A stretch of 64,000 bases of DNA from Phaseolus vulgaris (GCF_000499845.2 NC_023749.2:14780698-14844697); one strand, 5' to 3'; positions 24,771-36,507 are shown, counted from the stretch's first letter. Notes: generated by a model from the letters alone, not told the origin. Translations and numbers: made by a program.

Positions 24771-25766
24771 ATGTTTACATCACTGAGATTGAAACAAAAG
24801 TTGACAGTTTATCTCCCAGTTCTCCTCCCAAATTTGCACCATTCAGAACTCTGTCATAAATAAGATGATAAGAAAACTTGTGATTATCTATTTTGTTCAG
24901 ATGCTAATCAACAAATCAACATGAAGAGTCGGAGCCAAAGGGATAACAATATAACATACATTTTTTGTATGAATGACCCATTACACAGAATGCCTTGCCA
25001 CCCTTCTCCACATGGATCTCCTCCACTACCAACCCACCCAGGCAGAACAGGGGATCCCAGTGCAATATAGAAGCTATTAATTGCAGCAACTGATACAATC
25101 AGAAAACTTTAGAACTCCTAAAGACTTCAGATGCATGACATGACAAATCAAGAATATGTTGAAGCAGTAATTCATAAATATTCTGGTAGGCTACATGAAT
25201 CACTCTTCACCATTCAGCTCATTTAAAGATCAACAGACCAATTATTAAACATTAAATAGTACAATCATCGTGTTAACTATTAAACATAATGCTAATTATT
25301 AAACACTAAATCAGGGACATTCAAACATAGCAATTAACTATAGAATGAATAGCCACGGGAACAGAAAGTGTAATAATTTCAGTTTTAAAGGGGAAGAAGG
25401 ATATCAACCCAAAGCATCATCTAAGAACACATGAAATTCAATTTGATTACCAGCAGATTGCAGAGAAGAAGATAGACTTCAACCACCATTGAGAAACACA
25501 CATAATATTGAAAACAAAAGAAGTCCCAGAAGACTGCACTATCGGCGGTCCACTACACCAGTGTGACCACAGAATCTACAGTCATTCACTAGGAGACCAC
25601 GCAAAATGCCAAAGCTCAAGATGCCAAAAGAGTAAGAATCCTTACCATCAGTGGGATCGGTGACAGCACTTGAAGTGTGAATTGTGCAGATCAACAAAAA
25701 TCCCAACAGAACTTGTCTGCAGATCTTTACTCTCTGGCACTCCAAAGCAGATCTCTTCCAATCCAT
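15946..25766 (-). CDS. SRF: STRUBBELIG-RECEPTOR FAMILY LRR receptor-like kinase
   Basis: Cell-surface leucine-rich-repeat receptor-like kinase of the STRUBBELIG family. Exons: 25646-25766, 24960-25089, 24779-24850, 24504-24569, 24356-24427, 24207-24278, 24045-24116, 23900-23965, 23676-23741, 22662-23083, 22070-22551, 21146-21417, 16699-16837, 16377-16513, 16134-16290, 15946-16044. All have GT-AG junctions, and phases close to 2445 nt (814 aa). Order: signal peptide (about 1-36), N-cap with [12 protein letters not shown], five to six LRRs in 66/72-nt exons, Pro-rich spacer, TM about 321-345, a run of 16 prolines, kinase about 520-800. Lys is kept in LLAVKK, but HRD is HRN and DFG is DCG, as in this atypical kinase family. 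ATG 25781 in the same frame is an alternative start. Confidence 0.93.
17231..17465 (+). repeat. 5' LTR of the intronic Copia
   Basis: Matches 20750-20952 over TACTACTAGAAGC, GTACTGTTTCAATTAA and TTGAATAAAAA. It carries an extra internal duplication of the TTGTTAGTAGGAxATxAA unit. Confidence 0.8.
17867..20732 (+). pseudogene. Copia pol remnants (protease, integrase, RNase H tail)
   Basis: 17867-18193 holds a protease ([12 protein letters not shown], with the serine of DSG lost). About 18580-18930 holds the integrase core, with [12 protein letters not shown] and [11 protein letters not shown], interrupted by a stop near 18710. About 18990-19200 continues the integrase C-terminal region out of frame ([15 protein letters not shown]). 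20526-20732 is the end of RNase H ([17 protein letters not shown]). Reverse transcriptase is missing, and a foldback is inserted in between. Non-functional. Confidence 0.8.
19643..20444. mobile_element. ~800-bp foldback (long inverted repeat) element
   Basis: Two arms of about 340-400 bp (19643-about 19995 and about 20090-20444) are inverted copies. For example, CCTTTATGAAGTTATAAC at 19692 reappears inverted near 20380, and ATGGGCCAAGTAAGGCCCAA inverts to the 20210 region. The middle is itself self-complementary. The outer ends begin CAG-GTGTTAT and look hAT-like. No clean 8-bp target duplication was found, so the superfamily is unsure. It lies inside the intronic Copia. Confidence 0.75.
20750..20952 (+). 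repeat. 3' LTR of the intronic Copia
   Basis: Partner of 17231-17465. It has a TATATATAG box-like string (about 20875) and the conserved end TTTCAAGT. Confidence 0.8.
22275..22326 (-). repeat. Polyproline-encoding CCN run in SRF exon 11
   Basis: The coding strand has 16 consecutive proline codons (CCT/CCC/CCA) after a methionine. Upstream in the same exon (about 22430-22545) a 51-bp unit is repeated twice, giving two RPKEGxQAETRTVxANP segments. Both tracts are in the cytoplasmic juxtamembrane linker before the kinase. Confidence 0.85.
24734..24768. repeat. (AG)n microsatellite beside SRF exon 3
   Basis: About 17 AG units start roughly 10 bp past the exon 3 donor site (GTAAAC at 24773-24778). 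Confidence 0.9.
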
Positions 25767-26450
25767 TGATCTCCACCACACCCTTAATCTTCAGCACACT
25801 CCTCTTAGTGAACCCAATCACAGAAGCATCCTCTTAACTGAAGAAGAACCCGGTCAACTCCCTTGAAGCTATTATCACAAGTTCGACAAATCCAAAAATC
25901 AAAACCTACCAAAAGGTCACACCCCCTCCATTCACGCCATAAATAAGCAAAGCACACCCCAAGATCAAAACGAAAAATTAATGCATACTTTGATACCAAG
26001 CATTAAACATGGAACAAAAATAAAACCTGAGAAATAAATAAAATAAAATAATGAATGAGGCGAACTCACTAGTAAACAGAATAAATGAAGAGCAAAACAA
26101 AGTTGGCAAATGCAGAGAATTTGTTTTGAGATTGTGCTAAGAAGTAGTTACAATTGTTAAAGGAGTGGTGAATAGAAACAAACTTGGCGTGTAAGACAGA
26201 TGAAAAGGAAGGGAACGTAAGCACACACACAGCATTGCATCAAAAAGGGGAATTTGGCGTATAACAATAAACTGATAATTATTGTTAAGTAGTTGAAACT
26301 TGCGTAAAACCCTAACCTTTGTAAAAGAAGGAGCTGGGAACAAGAAAAAAGGCAAAGGCAAAGGCAAATTTGGAAAGGTACAATGACGAAGCTAAGAGGT
26401 TGTCTGAAACACACACTCTCTCTCTCTTCTCTGTCTCACTGTTCTGTTTT
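25767..26450 (-). promoter_or_regulatory. SRF 5' UTR with probable leader intron and GA-rich promoter
   Basis: On the minus strand a leader-like segment ends CAAAG|GTTAGG with the donor at 26316/26315. An acceptor TTCTTCTTCAG|TT at 25838 would join it to the 5' UTR just before the start codon. A GAGAGA/GTGTGT tract at about 26410-26430 lies upstream. Splice sites are inferred from consensus only. Confidence 0.5.
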
Positions 26451-29400
26451 TCTCTCTTCCAATAAACAAAGCAAAAAGGCTGTGCTAGAAATGAAGTCAA
26501 GTCATATATATCTACTCTGTAAAGATTTTCAGAATGCCAGAGTTATCTTTCCACACACCATGGTAGGCGCGTGCACTTTCTCTGCTTTCTGTTCATTTTC
26601 TGCAAAATTAAAATTTAAGATTACTGTAATGTCAATCTTCATTTCTTGCAAAACAATGGAATCTATCAATTCTTTTCAAGAAAAGGTAATTTTATTCCAA
26701 CCTTTTTATCTGCTTTGAAAGACCAGAGTCAGATGCTTGTTCAAATTAGCATTTATTCACAGAATAAATAAAATAAAATAAATTATTTTCACAATTGCAC
26801 TTATCTTTTAATTATTGTTGTTCCTTTACCAGATAAATATTTTTATATTTATAAATTTAAAATTATTATAATTTGTGTGTAGTTAAGTTCTTATGAGATT
26901 TTGACATGTCTCTTAAATAATGTGTCACACATGTATCGGATTCATAAAACACTTATAGGACACATATCGGTAAAGTATCAAATTCAAAAAATATTTATTA
27001 GATTTCTGACAATTATAACACGGTTCTAACACAATTTTAAAGATGAAAAATACATAATTTTCTAAAAATTCAAATTTATTGTATAAATTTTTATTATGAT
27101 TATAGAAATAAAAAATAAATCATTTTGAATTAACCATCAAAAACATCTTTCTCCTAAAAAAAACTGAAACATAATTGTACACATAAAATTTTATTGTCAA
27201 TAAATAAATATATATATATATATATTCATATCTTATTCAGTTCTTAAAATCATAGCTAAGTTTCTTAAAATATCTTATTCAGTTTTTGAAAACAATTTAT
27301 TTATTTCAATGATATATTTAGGTTTAAATTTAAATACAGTTGATTAAATTCAAAATTCACGTAATATGTTCAAATGAATAAATTATATTTTATATGTGAT
27401 TTACTTATGATGAATGTATCCAACATTATTTTAAAAAGTATAAAATGGAAAAACAAAATTCTGTTTCACCTGTTGCAGCTGCGCGTGATGTTAGAATTTA
27501 TCAAGGTTATTTAGACATAATTTGCCAACTGTAATTACTTTTTACTTATTTTTTATGAAAAGGTTTACTTTAATTAATAAAATAATAAAAATGATAAATT
27601 TTTATCATAAATAAGTTAAAAACTTCTTTAAGAAATATTTAATATTACTTTAAAACTATGGTTAAATGAGAATATTATGTTTCAAACGTCCATAATTAAT
27701 ATTAGTTACACTTAAATGTACTTCTATAACAGTTTTCTTTGCTTTTGTTCTAACATTTTATAGTTTGATACTTGTTCTACAAAAATTACATGCTTTATCT
27801 TATGTTAATATGTAAACATACACAAACTATTAAAGTCTTTTAAGGAAGTTAAATTATAGTTCAATTACAGATCTTACATATTAAAAAATTTAAACTGTAA
27901 AATTTAACTATAATAATATATATCTATGTAATATATATAAAGTGTGGTTTCAAAATTTAAAAGTTAAAACCAGATTTCTTGAAAGAAAGTACATATAGAA
28001 ATAAATACAATAATAACAACCAATGAATGTTTAATAATTCATTATCTTTATTGAATGTGTGTAAGAGCCACTGGTTTCAAAAAGACGACCTCACACGTGC
28101 TTTTATATTGAATATAATTGGTTGGATATCTGACTTTTATAATTGTTTACACCATTAAACAAGTTCTTTTCTACCTCTAAAATCGATGGATAATGAAACT
28201 AATATATTTAAAATTAGTTTCATATTTCTCATATCAATATTTAATAAATCTACTAATTTAGTTCTACCATAAACTTTCTAACTTTGAATTAACATATATA
28301 AGTATCCTAACAAAATATTTTACATATATATTAACTCGAGATATTATGAGAATTAGTATATATACACATATATATATATATATCACATATTGTTTATTCT
28401 TTGAATGAATTTGTATAAAATAATTAGTAATCGAGTAGAACAAACCGTATAAGCAACTGTGTTTTATCATTCAACTCAAAACTCAATAACCATCGATTTC
28501 CTGAAACAATGATTGGTTTTTAGAAAAGAAAGCAAAAGGTTATATAGAAAGAGACAGGTACGAAATTAATCAACAAAGTGCATGATTTTAAATTATGAGA
28601 ACGTTATAAAAAAATTATTAAGCATGATCTTACGCGAGTATAAATAATCAAATACAAAATGTATGGACTATATAGTGATTTTGCGTGTATTTAATGCAAA
28701 ACAATGAGCTAAACTTGTTCTTAATTAACCTAGTAATGTCGTTGTTTTGCAAAAAATGACGTTGTACATTGTTGTCGTTTTCTTGTTTGTATATTGGAAT
28801 AAGAGTGTGCATGGCTTGAAAGAGTTGAAGCATGGGTAGAAGGATAAGTACTAAGAGAATTTCCACGTCATGATCACATGGGAAGAATAATTTCCACGTT
28901 GGAAATGAATAAAAAACAAAAAAGGAGAGAGAAAAAAAAGAAGGAAGAAGAGAAAGTCAATTCCATTGGCATCAAAGAATCGGAAGTGACCGTTATGTGA
29001 TGAAAAAGAAGTGGAAAAAAAAAAGCTAAAAAGATTGGTCATCTTCATCTCTTTATGAGAAGCAAGATGTCACTAATCACTACAAAAAATAGAAAATTGG
29101 ATTCTATGTGATGGACACTCACTCTTTCAATACTCTCATGGCTTAATTACTTTGGTGTCCACTTTATCAAAACAAATAAAATCAAATTTTAGGGCTAACT
29201 AATATATAGTTTGGGGTGTAATGCATTGAATTTAATTATAAAAATGATTATATAATTATTTAAGTAAATTATTTCATATTTTAAGTAAATTGAACGAATT
29301 GTTTTTAATAGTTTAGATTTTAATTGTCTAAACTATTATTAATCCACATCTTAAAACATTTTTTTAATTTTATGAGGTATAATTTAATTTAGTTTAAACA

Positions 29401-29571
29401 GATATATTTAAGAGTAATTTTATTTTAAAAATTAAATTAAAATAAATAATTCAATCTAGTTTTTTAAATAATTTAATATGTGTACTTTTTTTTTTGGATA
29501 TATCATAGGAGGATTAACCTTGTATAAATTTGTCAATATTTGTTGCCTTTATCATAATATTTATTAGGTGT
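26451..29571. other. AT-rich intergenic region
   Basis: No gene recognised. Contains AT microsatellites (about 27205-27226 and 28368-28383). The 111-codon open frame at 26383-26718 shows no family resemblance and overlaps the SRF promoter region. Confidence 0.6.
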
Positions 29572-30278
29572 TTATTGGTCTAAAATTTTTATATATCTGC
29601 ACTTTCTTTGTCTATTACTTTTTGAACAATTTGATAACATACACCTATGTGTTTTGTCCTCAAATGAAAAGTATGATTCTTTGTAACGTGCAAGACATGT
29701 TTGATTATTACAATACACAAGATTTGTTTGTTGATTATGACCAAGTTCTTCTATTAACCTTTGAATTATATAAATTTCTTGCATGTTTATGTAACTATTG
29801 TGTACTAAATTTATGTTATAGATGAAGTCAAATCGTTATGTTACTTAGATAACAAATTTCGTACTTCTCTTGCTAGTGTAAGAATATGGTTAATAGTTCA
29901 TCATATTTTATCAAGATTACTCGTAAAATATAAATCAACATAGCCTTTGATAACTAATTATGATATTTCAAAACATAATGAAACACCTCATTTTCCTTTT
30001 AAATGTTTAAGAATCCTCTTAATATCATTTCAAAGCTTCCAATCAAGATTTTTCATGAATCCTCTAACTTTTAACAATATATATTCTTTAATGTCTTATG
30101 GTTGGAGCATATATATATATATATCCTCTTTTTATAGGAAGAAAAGAAAATTTTATATTTACTTGCTTAAGATGAAAATCAAATGGAATAGTCATGGTCA
30201 TAAAAACTTAGAAAGTGGTCAATGTCTAGTGAGTATACCTCATTGGAATAGATATCTTCTTTCATAATATGTCCTTTT
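29572..30278 (-). pseudogene. Copia RT/RNase H fossil (left part)
   Basis: On the minus strand, fragments resemble Copia pol: RGFMKNLDW, then IKRILKHLKGK (compare the usual AKRILRYLKGT) near 30000-30070, and IIQRLIEELGHNQQTNLVYC with NNQTCLA at 29600-29770 (the RNase H end). Many stops and frameshifts. It was split by the element at 30279-36507, and the remainder may lie at 36508-36620. Confidence 0.6.
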
Positions 30279-31463
30279 TGTTAGAATGGATGACTTTAAA
30301 CTAGAGGGGGAGGGGGGGGTGAATTGTTTAAAGAGGGTTTTCGCAAACTTTCAAGAATGAAATTATCTCAAGAAACAATTGATAAGGAATCCAGTTTGCC
30401 AAATCAATAAGCAAAAACAACAGCACCAGAAAAATAATCGGTTGTTTATACCAGTAAACAAATATCAAAACTGAATTTAAAGAGATTAAGGATAGAGAGA
30501 TTGCACACAGATGTTTATATTGGTTCACTCTAAACCCAGAGCTACATCCAGTCTTCTCAGAAACCACTGAGGAATTCCACTAAGCAATCACACCTAGATC
30601 ACTTACACCACAACCAAGAAAGTACCTTGATCCCCTCAAGACACACACTTCTCTTGGCCAACACACCAACACTAAGAATGTTGATCTTGATCCCCTCAAG
30701 AACACACAACAATCCTCAGCAAACACACAAAAGCAAATGTTTTACAGAATTCAAGAATTACACTTGTTACAAAAGTAAATCTGAAATCAATACAAGCAGA
30801 ATCCCTATCTCACACACTATGATCAAATTCAATCTCTAAGCAATCTCAACTCTTTGAAAAACTAAAAAACTTGTGTTCAAAATCTTATTTCTCAAATCTG
30901 TTTTTCTGAATATATTCAAAGATGTTTGTTATCAAATCTTAACAAACTTATTAATTGCATTTAAAGATTTGGTCAAAACATTTAAAACTGGAGCGTAATC
31001 AGTTAAAACATTTAATGCTCAGTCAAAGCACAAAACAGTTTTTCTGTTATGGTACCAAAACAAACAATCGGTTGTTTCCTCGAATCAATCGGTTTGTTTT
31101 GGTTTCAATAGCTCAACCATTTGAAAAACAGTTTTCAATCTTTTCTAAAAACATCTAAGTATAAAACAATCGGTTGTTTCGACAAAACAATCGGTTGTTT
31201 CGACAAAACAATCGGTTGTTTCGACAAAACAATCGGTTGTTTCGACAAAACAATCGGTTGTTTTTCACTTAGTTTGAAAAACACTTTTCTTTTAAAAAGA
31301 TTGAGAATGCCTATGTTTTGGATTCAATCACATAGTGGATTACAAAACTCAAACTACCCCAGATCCTAACTAAGACACCTCAGCAACAGCAAGCACAGCC
31401 AAGCCTTCAACATCCTTCAAAGGGTTTGGATTCTTCAAAGCTTGAACACCACTTGGTTCAACA
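30279..31463 (-). repeat. 3' LTR of the SIRE-like element (with 21-bp array)
   Basis: TG...CA ends, 1185 bp. Contains five tandem 21-bp units (AAACAATCGGTTGTTTCGAC core) at about 31162-31265. Confidence 0.92.
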
Positions 31464-31953
31464 ATCTCCCCCTATTTGATGAAGACAAATCCCTGATGCT
31501 TGTGTTGTACCTGATTGAATCTGAAGCGGTTCCTGCAAGATACAGTTTTAAGCAAAGCATAGAACTTCTGATATTTGGTTAGCACAGAAACAAATACAGA
31601 AATTCAGAGCATAATATCAGAGTAATCAACAAACAAATATAGGAGCAAAAACCTATAAGGTTTCACTCATCCAAACTGTTTTGCAGAGATAAAAACTGAA
31701 ATTTAAACACACAAACAACATAAATCTCCCCCTATTTGTCTTCACAAATAGACAAAAAGAAGAGATGAAAAAAAAATAATTGTTTTCAATACATCAGAAT
31801 TAAACAGCAACAACAGAAAGAAAGAAAAAATAGAAAACTGATACAACCACCAAAAAAACAATCGGTTGTTTCGATACATCAACCGGTTGTTTTTCTTCAT
31901 TCATCATCATCAGCATATTAAAGATCAAAGATTTGGTTCTGTATGGCTTCGAT

Positions 31954-33135
31954 CTATTCATCTAGAGTCATGAAGCGTGCATCCATGCTGTCAAACCTGT
32001 TATCAATCCTCTGGAAATTGCTGACACAGAGATCATGGAGATTCCTTTGATTCTCCACAAAGCTATCAAGCCTATTAACCATGAGTCTCTCAAAAGAAGA
32101 CATGGTTTGCATCCTTTCTTCTTGATTCACAGCACCATCACTAGGTCCAGCATCTTGATATGCTTCAGGTAGATCTTCATGTTGAAAATCCATACCAGCA
32201 GGTTCATCTTGTTCATGATCAGCAGCAACACTAGATGAGGCTCCAAAGTCACCATCTTTGCTAACCCATTTGCCACCTACTTTGGTAAAACCCATTTTGG
32301 TGAGTGATCCATTGTTCAACTCTTGAGTTGACTTGACCAACTCAGATGTTTCATCCTCTAGGTTCACTTCAAAATAGAGTTGAAATTTAGATACCAAAAC
32401 AACATATGGATAATGATAGTCACTTAACCTCATTGCCTTTTGCATGTGCTCGTTGATGATGTGGATCCAATTGATTTTGATCTTCTTCATGATGCAGAAG
32501 ATGTACACCAGATCCTCCTCAGTAAGCACTGAATGATTGCTCCCCCTTAGAGTTAGAATCCAAGTCACAATGAGGGCTAGCAACCTTTCATCAAGCTTTA
32601 GACCTCCAACCGAGCAAGTCCCAACTTGAGCATTTTGGTTCTTCAAGCAACTCTTGTAGTATTGGATTTTGTTGAAATCCTCCACTACTCCAAGATTTCC
32701 CTTGTTAATTCTGAGACCAGAGTACTTAAGACCAGCAACAGCAACCCATACCTCATGGGTTATCTTCATATCTACACCTTTTACATGAGAAACTAGGTTG
32801 TTTCCCTCAAACTTGAGATTAGTGTAGAACACCCTTATTAAATCTGGGTAGATGTTTCCCTTCATCTCCAGGAACTTTCTGAGAGATTGATCTTTGAGCA
32901 ACCTCCTTACATTGTCCAGTTTTTTACTTTTCAACCAATCAAAGCACACAACCTTGGGGTTGTTTATCTTTTTTATGCTTGTTTCAAACCTATATCTCTC
33001 AATAAGATCATTGTCTCCAGAAAACCATTCTTCTAGCCTTCCTCCAGACCTTACAGCTCTGGTTTTGACCCTCTTTGAGGTGGGAGGAGTTGAGTCCATG
33101 ATGGCAGAGAAGAAAACAGAGAAAAGCTCACTCAC
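31954..33135 (-). CDS. 393-codon ORF in a SIRE-like element (plant transposon / env-like family)
   Basis: An uninterrupted ORF where pol would be expected. It opens with a basic segment (SKRVKTRAVRSGGR; a second ATG at 33102 may be the true start). A folded-looking middle contains YPDLIRVFYTNLKFEG and SHVKGVDMKI, which resembles the 'putative plant transposon protein' or envelope-like ORFs annotated in plant retroelements. The C-terminus is acidic (about 300-340) and ends in an amphipathic coiled coil (about 345-393). No signal peptide or membrane segment is visible, which argues against a true envelope. The function is unknown. The intact frame in an element whose gag is broken is notable. 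Confidence 0.8.
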   Translation of the reverse strand: MSELFSVFFSAIMDSTPPTSKRVKTRAVRSGGRLEEWFSGDNDLIERYRFETSIKKINNPKVVCFDWLKSKKLDNVRRLLKDQSLRKFLEMKGNIYPDLIRVFYTNLKFEGNNLVSHVKGVDMKITHEVWVAVAGLKYSGLRINKGNLGVVEDFNKIQYYKSCLKNQNAQVGTCSVGGLKLDERLLALIVTWILTLRGSNHSVLTEEDLVYIFCIMKKIKINWIHIINEHMQKAMRLSDYHYPYVVLVSKFQLYFEVNLEDETSELVKSTQELNNGSLTKMGFTKVGGKWVSKDGDFGASSSVAADHEQDEPAGMDFQHEDLPEAYQDAGPSDGAVNQEERMQTMSSFERLMVNRLDSFVENQRNLHDLCVSNFQRIDNRFDSMDARFMTLDE

Positions 33136-33894
33136 AGATTTTGCAAGAGATGTTGCAATTGGTTGTTCTTGTGGAAGAGATCAGCTGCAACATATTTTAT
33201 AGCAGTAAAAGAATTAAAAAGCATTCAATGACATGGGTGGGTATCAGATTTTCAGAGAGAGAGGACTTGACCCTGTCCTGCACAGAAAATGTTAGAAAAA
33301 GCTGAAAATCACATGGTCTTCATATGTGATCTTTGACTAGTCATTAAGGCTCTTGAATTTCCAAGATTTTGGAATATATTCCTTTATGACTGTTGTAACT
33401 TCCTCTGAACATGATCAGCTTTCAACACAAGTTCATTGACCAAGGATTCTCTCTTTAAATTGATCTGCAACAGATAGAAATTCAAAATAGAAATTAAATT
33501 GATTTCTTTATAATGCTGTCAGACTCAAAACAATCGGTTGTTTCGAAGAAACAATTGGTTGTTTTTCTGCAACAGTTAAAACTGATTTTGAATTTTTTAA
33601 CCATGAGCATAAAGAGTTCAAAGAAAATGAAGTTAAGCATTTTAAAGAAGATATTTAACCATGAGAAAGAACTTTAAAACAGAAATTAAGAACTGAGAAA
33701 GGAAGGTCTTATCCTTTATATTGTTCTTTCAACGAGCCATGTGCATTATGATCAAGAAGCCTCTTTTAACTGTTGAGGACCTTTGGACAGATGCAGAGCA
33801 TTGATTCAGCTTCAATGTTGGTCTTTTTCTTCCATAAACTTGATCACATGACTTAGTCCCTCACACTTCTTTAGAATTCCTGCACAAAAAGAAT

Positions 33895-35307
33895 TCAAGC
33901 AGCAAGATTTGGTTCCCTCACAAATTTGGGTCCATTTGGCTTTTCTTTGCTGTTAGAAACTTCACATCCCTTAGGAATCCACTTCATAAAGCCTCTTGGA
34001 ACTGAATATTTCCTAATTTTGCAGAATCTAACAGAATGACCTTTCTTCATGCAGTAAAAGCATGTAACAACCGGTTGTTTCGTCTTAACAATCGGTTGTT
34101 TTTCTGACTTTCTTGAAAAACTTTTTGAAAACTTATCTTGTTGGTTCTGTCGATTGAAACCTAAACCAACCTTTCCAAAAACACAGCTTTGAGATGCCAA
34201 GACATTCTCAAAGTTAGATTTCCCTTTTGAAAGCTTGTCCACAGTGTCAACAAGATAATGAACCTTTTTCTCAAGATTTTCACAATTTTCGCAAATGACA
34301 GTGTCACACTTGCAAGAAGAGTTTTTGAAATGTGTTTCTAATTTTTCAAAATCACTTTTTGCTTTTTCCAAATCTTCTTCAAGTGATTTAACTCTCTTTT
34401 CAAGCCAACTATTAAGATCTTTCAATCGGTTGTTTGAAAGAACCAATCTATTAGCTTCATCATGTGTTTCTTGAAAAGCTTCAAGCAATTCACTATAATT
34501 TTGTTCATTTAAAGAGGCACAAGAACTTACCTCACTTGAGCTGCAAGATTCATCATCATTTTCAGCAACCAAACAGATGTTTGCTTTCTCATCTTCACTT
34601 GATGAAGAACTTGATGATGATACCTCATTTTCATCCCATGCTATGTAGGCTCTTTTTGTCTTGCCTTTCTTTTCCTTGTAGCTAGGCTTTTTCTCCTTGC
34701 TCTTGTTTGGACAATCTGCCTTTATATGACCTTGCTCACCACAGCCAAAACAAGTATAGTTATTGGAATTAAAATCATTTGATTTCTTTTTTCCATACCT
34801 ATCTTTGTTGAGGTCTTGTCAAGGCTCATGAGATGATTAATGATGTGCGTAAATCTTTTTTGCACTTCAGCAATTGTTTCACCTTTTAGCATTCTAAACA
34901 TCTCATACTCTTGGATTAGAGTATGCTTCCTAGCTCTCTTCACCTCATTTGTACCTTCATGAGTTACCTCCAAGGTGTCCCACATTTCCTTTGATGATTT
35001 GCATTGAGAGACCCTGAAAAACTCATCAGAATTTAAAGCAGAGGTTATTATATTTTTGGCAATGCAATCGAATTTGGCCTTCTTGCTTTCTGAATCAGTC
35101 CATTGAGACCAAGGCTTTTCAATGACAGATCCATCTTTTTCAAACTTTGGGACAAAAGGACCATTTTCAATTGCATCCCAAATTCCTTTGTCAAGTGATT
35201 CCATAAAGATTTTCATTCTTACTTTCCAAAATTGGTAGTTCAAACCACAAAACAGAGGTGGTCAGTTGATTGAAGCGCCTTCCCCAAAAGGTAGTCTATC
35301 AGCCATT
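33895..35307 (-). pseudogene. SIRE-like gag pseudogene
   Basis: Starts MADRLPFGEGASIN followed by an in-frame TGA, where the related gag at 51,734 reads on. Then come a UBN2-type gag domain (FWKVRMKIF, KPWSQW, WDTLEVTHEGTN), a frame-breaking deletion near 34,820, a CCHC knuckle (CFGCGEQGHIKADC, about 34,735), a Ser/Glu-rich linker, a coiled coil (LEKRVKSLEEDLEKAKSDFE) and a second CCHC knuckle (CFYCMKKGHSVRFC, about 34,040). It ends FVREPNLAA. Long gags with two knuckles and a coiled coil suit the SIRE/Maximus lineage. Broken copy. Confidence 0.85.
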
Positions 35308-35367
35308 TTAAAAACAGTTTTAGGATCAACTTGAATAACTTTCAAGAACCAAGCTCTTGATGCCAAT

Positions 35368-36507
35368 TGTTAGAATGGATGGCTTTAAACTAGAGGGGGG
35401 TGAATTGTTTAAAGAGGGTTTTCACAAACTTTTAAGTCAAGAATGAAATTATCTCAAGAAACAATTGATAAGGAATCCAGTTTGCCAAATCAATAAGCAA
35501 AAACAGCAGCACCAGAAAAATAATCGGTTGTTTCACATAAACAATCGGTTGTTTATACCAGTAAACAAATATCAAAACTGAATTTAAAGAGATTAAGGAT
35601 AGAGAGATTGCACATAGATGTTTATACTGGTTCACTCTAAACCCAGAGCTACATCCAATCTTCTCAGAAACCACTGAGGAATTCCACTAAGCAATCACAC
35701 CTAGATCACTTACACCACAACCAAGAAAGTGACCTTGATCCCTTCTAGACACACACTTCTCTCGGCCAACACACCAACACTAAGAATGTTGATCTTGATC
35801 CCCTCAAGAACACACAGCAATCATCAGCAAACACACAGAAGCAGATGTTTTACAGAATTCAAGAATTACACTTGTTACATAAGTAAATCTGAAATCAATA
35901 CAAGCAGAATCCATATCTCACACACTATGATCAAATTCAATCTCTAAGCAATCTCAACTCTTTGAAAAACTAAAAAACTTGTGTTCAAAATCTTATTTCT
36001 CAAATCTGTTTTTCTGAATGTATTCAAAGATGTTTGTTATCAAATCTTAACAAACTTATTAATTGCATTTAAAGATTTGGTCAAAACATTTAAAACTGGA
36101 GCGTAATCAGTTAAAACATTTAATGCTCAGTCAAAGCACAAAACAATTTTTCTGTTATGGTACCAAAACAAACAATCGGTTGTTTCCTCGAATCAATCGG
36201 TTGTTTTGGTTTCAACAGCTCAACCATTTGAAAAACAGTTTTCAATCTTTTCTATAAACATCTAAGTATAAAACAATCGGTTGTTTCGACAAAACAATCG
36301 GTTGTTTTTCACTTAGTTTGAAAAACACTTTTCTTTTAAAAAGATTGAGAATGTCTATGCTTTGGATTCAATCACAGAGTGGATTACAAAACTCAAACTA
36401 CCCCAGATCCTAACTAAGACACCTCAGCAACAGCAAGCACAACCAAGCCTTCAACATCCTTCAAAGGGTTTGGATTCTTCAAAGCTTGAACACCACTTGG
36501 TTCAACA
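35368..36507 (-). repeat. 5' LTR of the SIRE-like element
   Basis: 1140 bp, closely matching 30279-31463. It has only two units of the 21-bp repeat (about 36270-36308) but an extra AATCGGTTGTTT copy at about 35520-35550. Confidence 0.92.

Larger units (their letters stand above)
30279..36507 (-). mobile_element. SIRE-like non-autonomous Copia element with a 393-codon ORF
   Basis: Complete ends: LTRs 30279-31463 and 35368-36507, flanked by a perfect TSD CTTTT (30274-30278, 36508-36512). Read on the minus strand, the order is LTR, PBS-like TTGGCATCAAGAGC (about 35355-35368), gag with knuckles and coiled coil (35307-33895), the 393-codon ORF (33135-31954), purine tract AAATAGGGGGAGAT next to the 3' LTR, LTR. 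Protease, integrase and reverse transcriptase are absent. The gag is closely related to that of the element at 50,603, which identifies the family. Mobility would need enzymes in trans. Confidence 0.9.

Noticed and set aside
26383..26718. 111-codon plus-strand open frame upstream of the SRF gene
   Set aside because: It lies over the GA-rich promoter and leader of the SRF gene, shows no recognisable family, and contains a CT microsatellite.
31162..31265. CRISPR-like regular direct repeats
   Set aside because: The 21-bp units are head-to-tail with no spacers and lie inside an LTR in plant DNA; it is a minisatellite.
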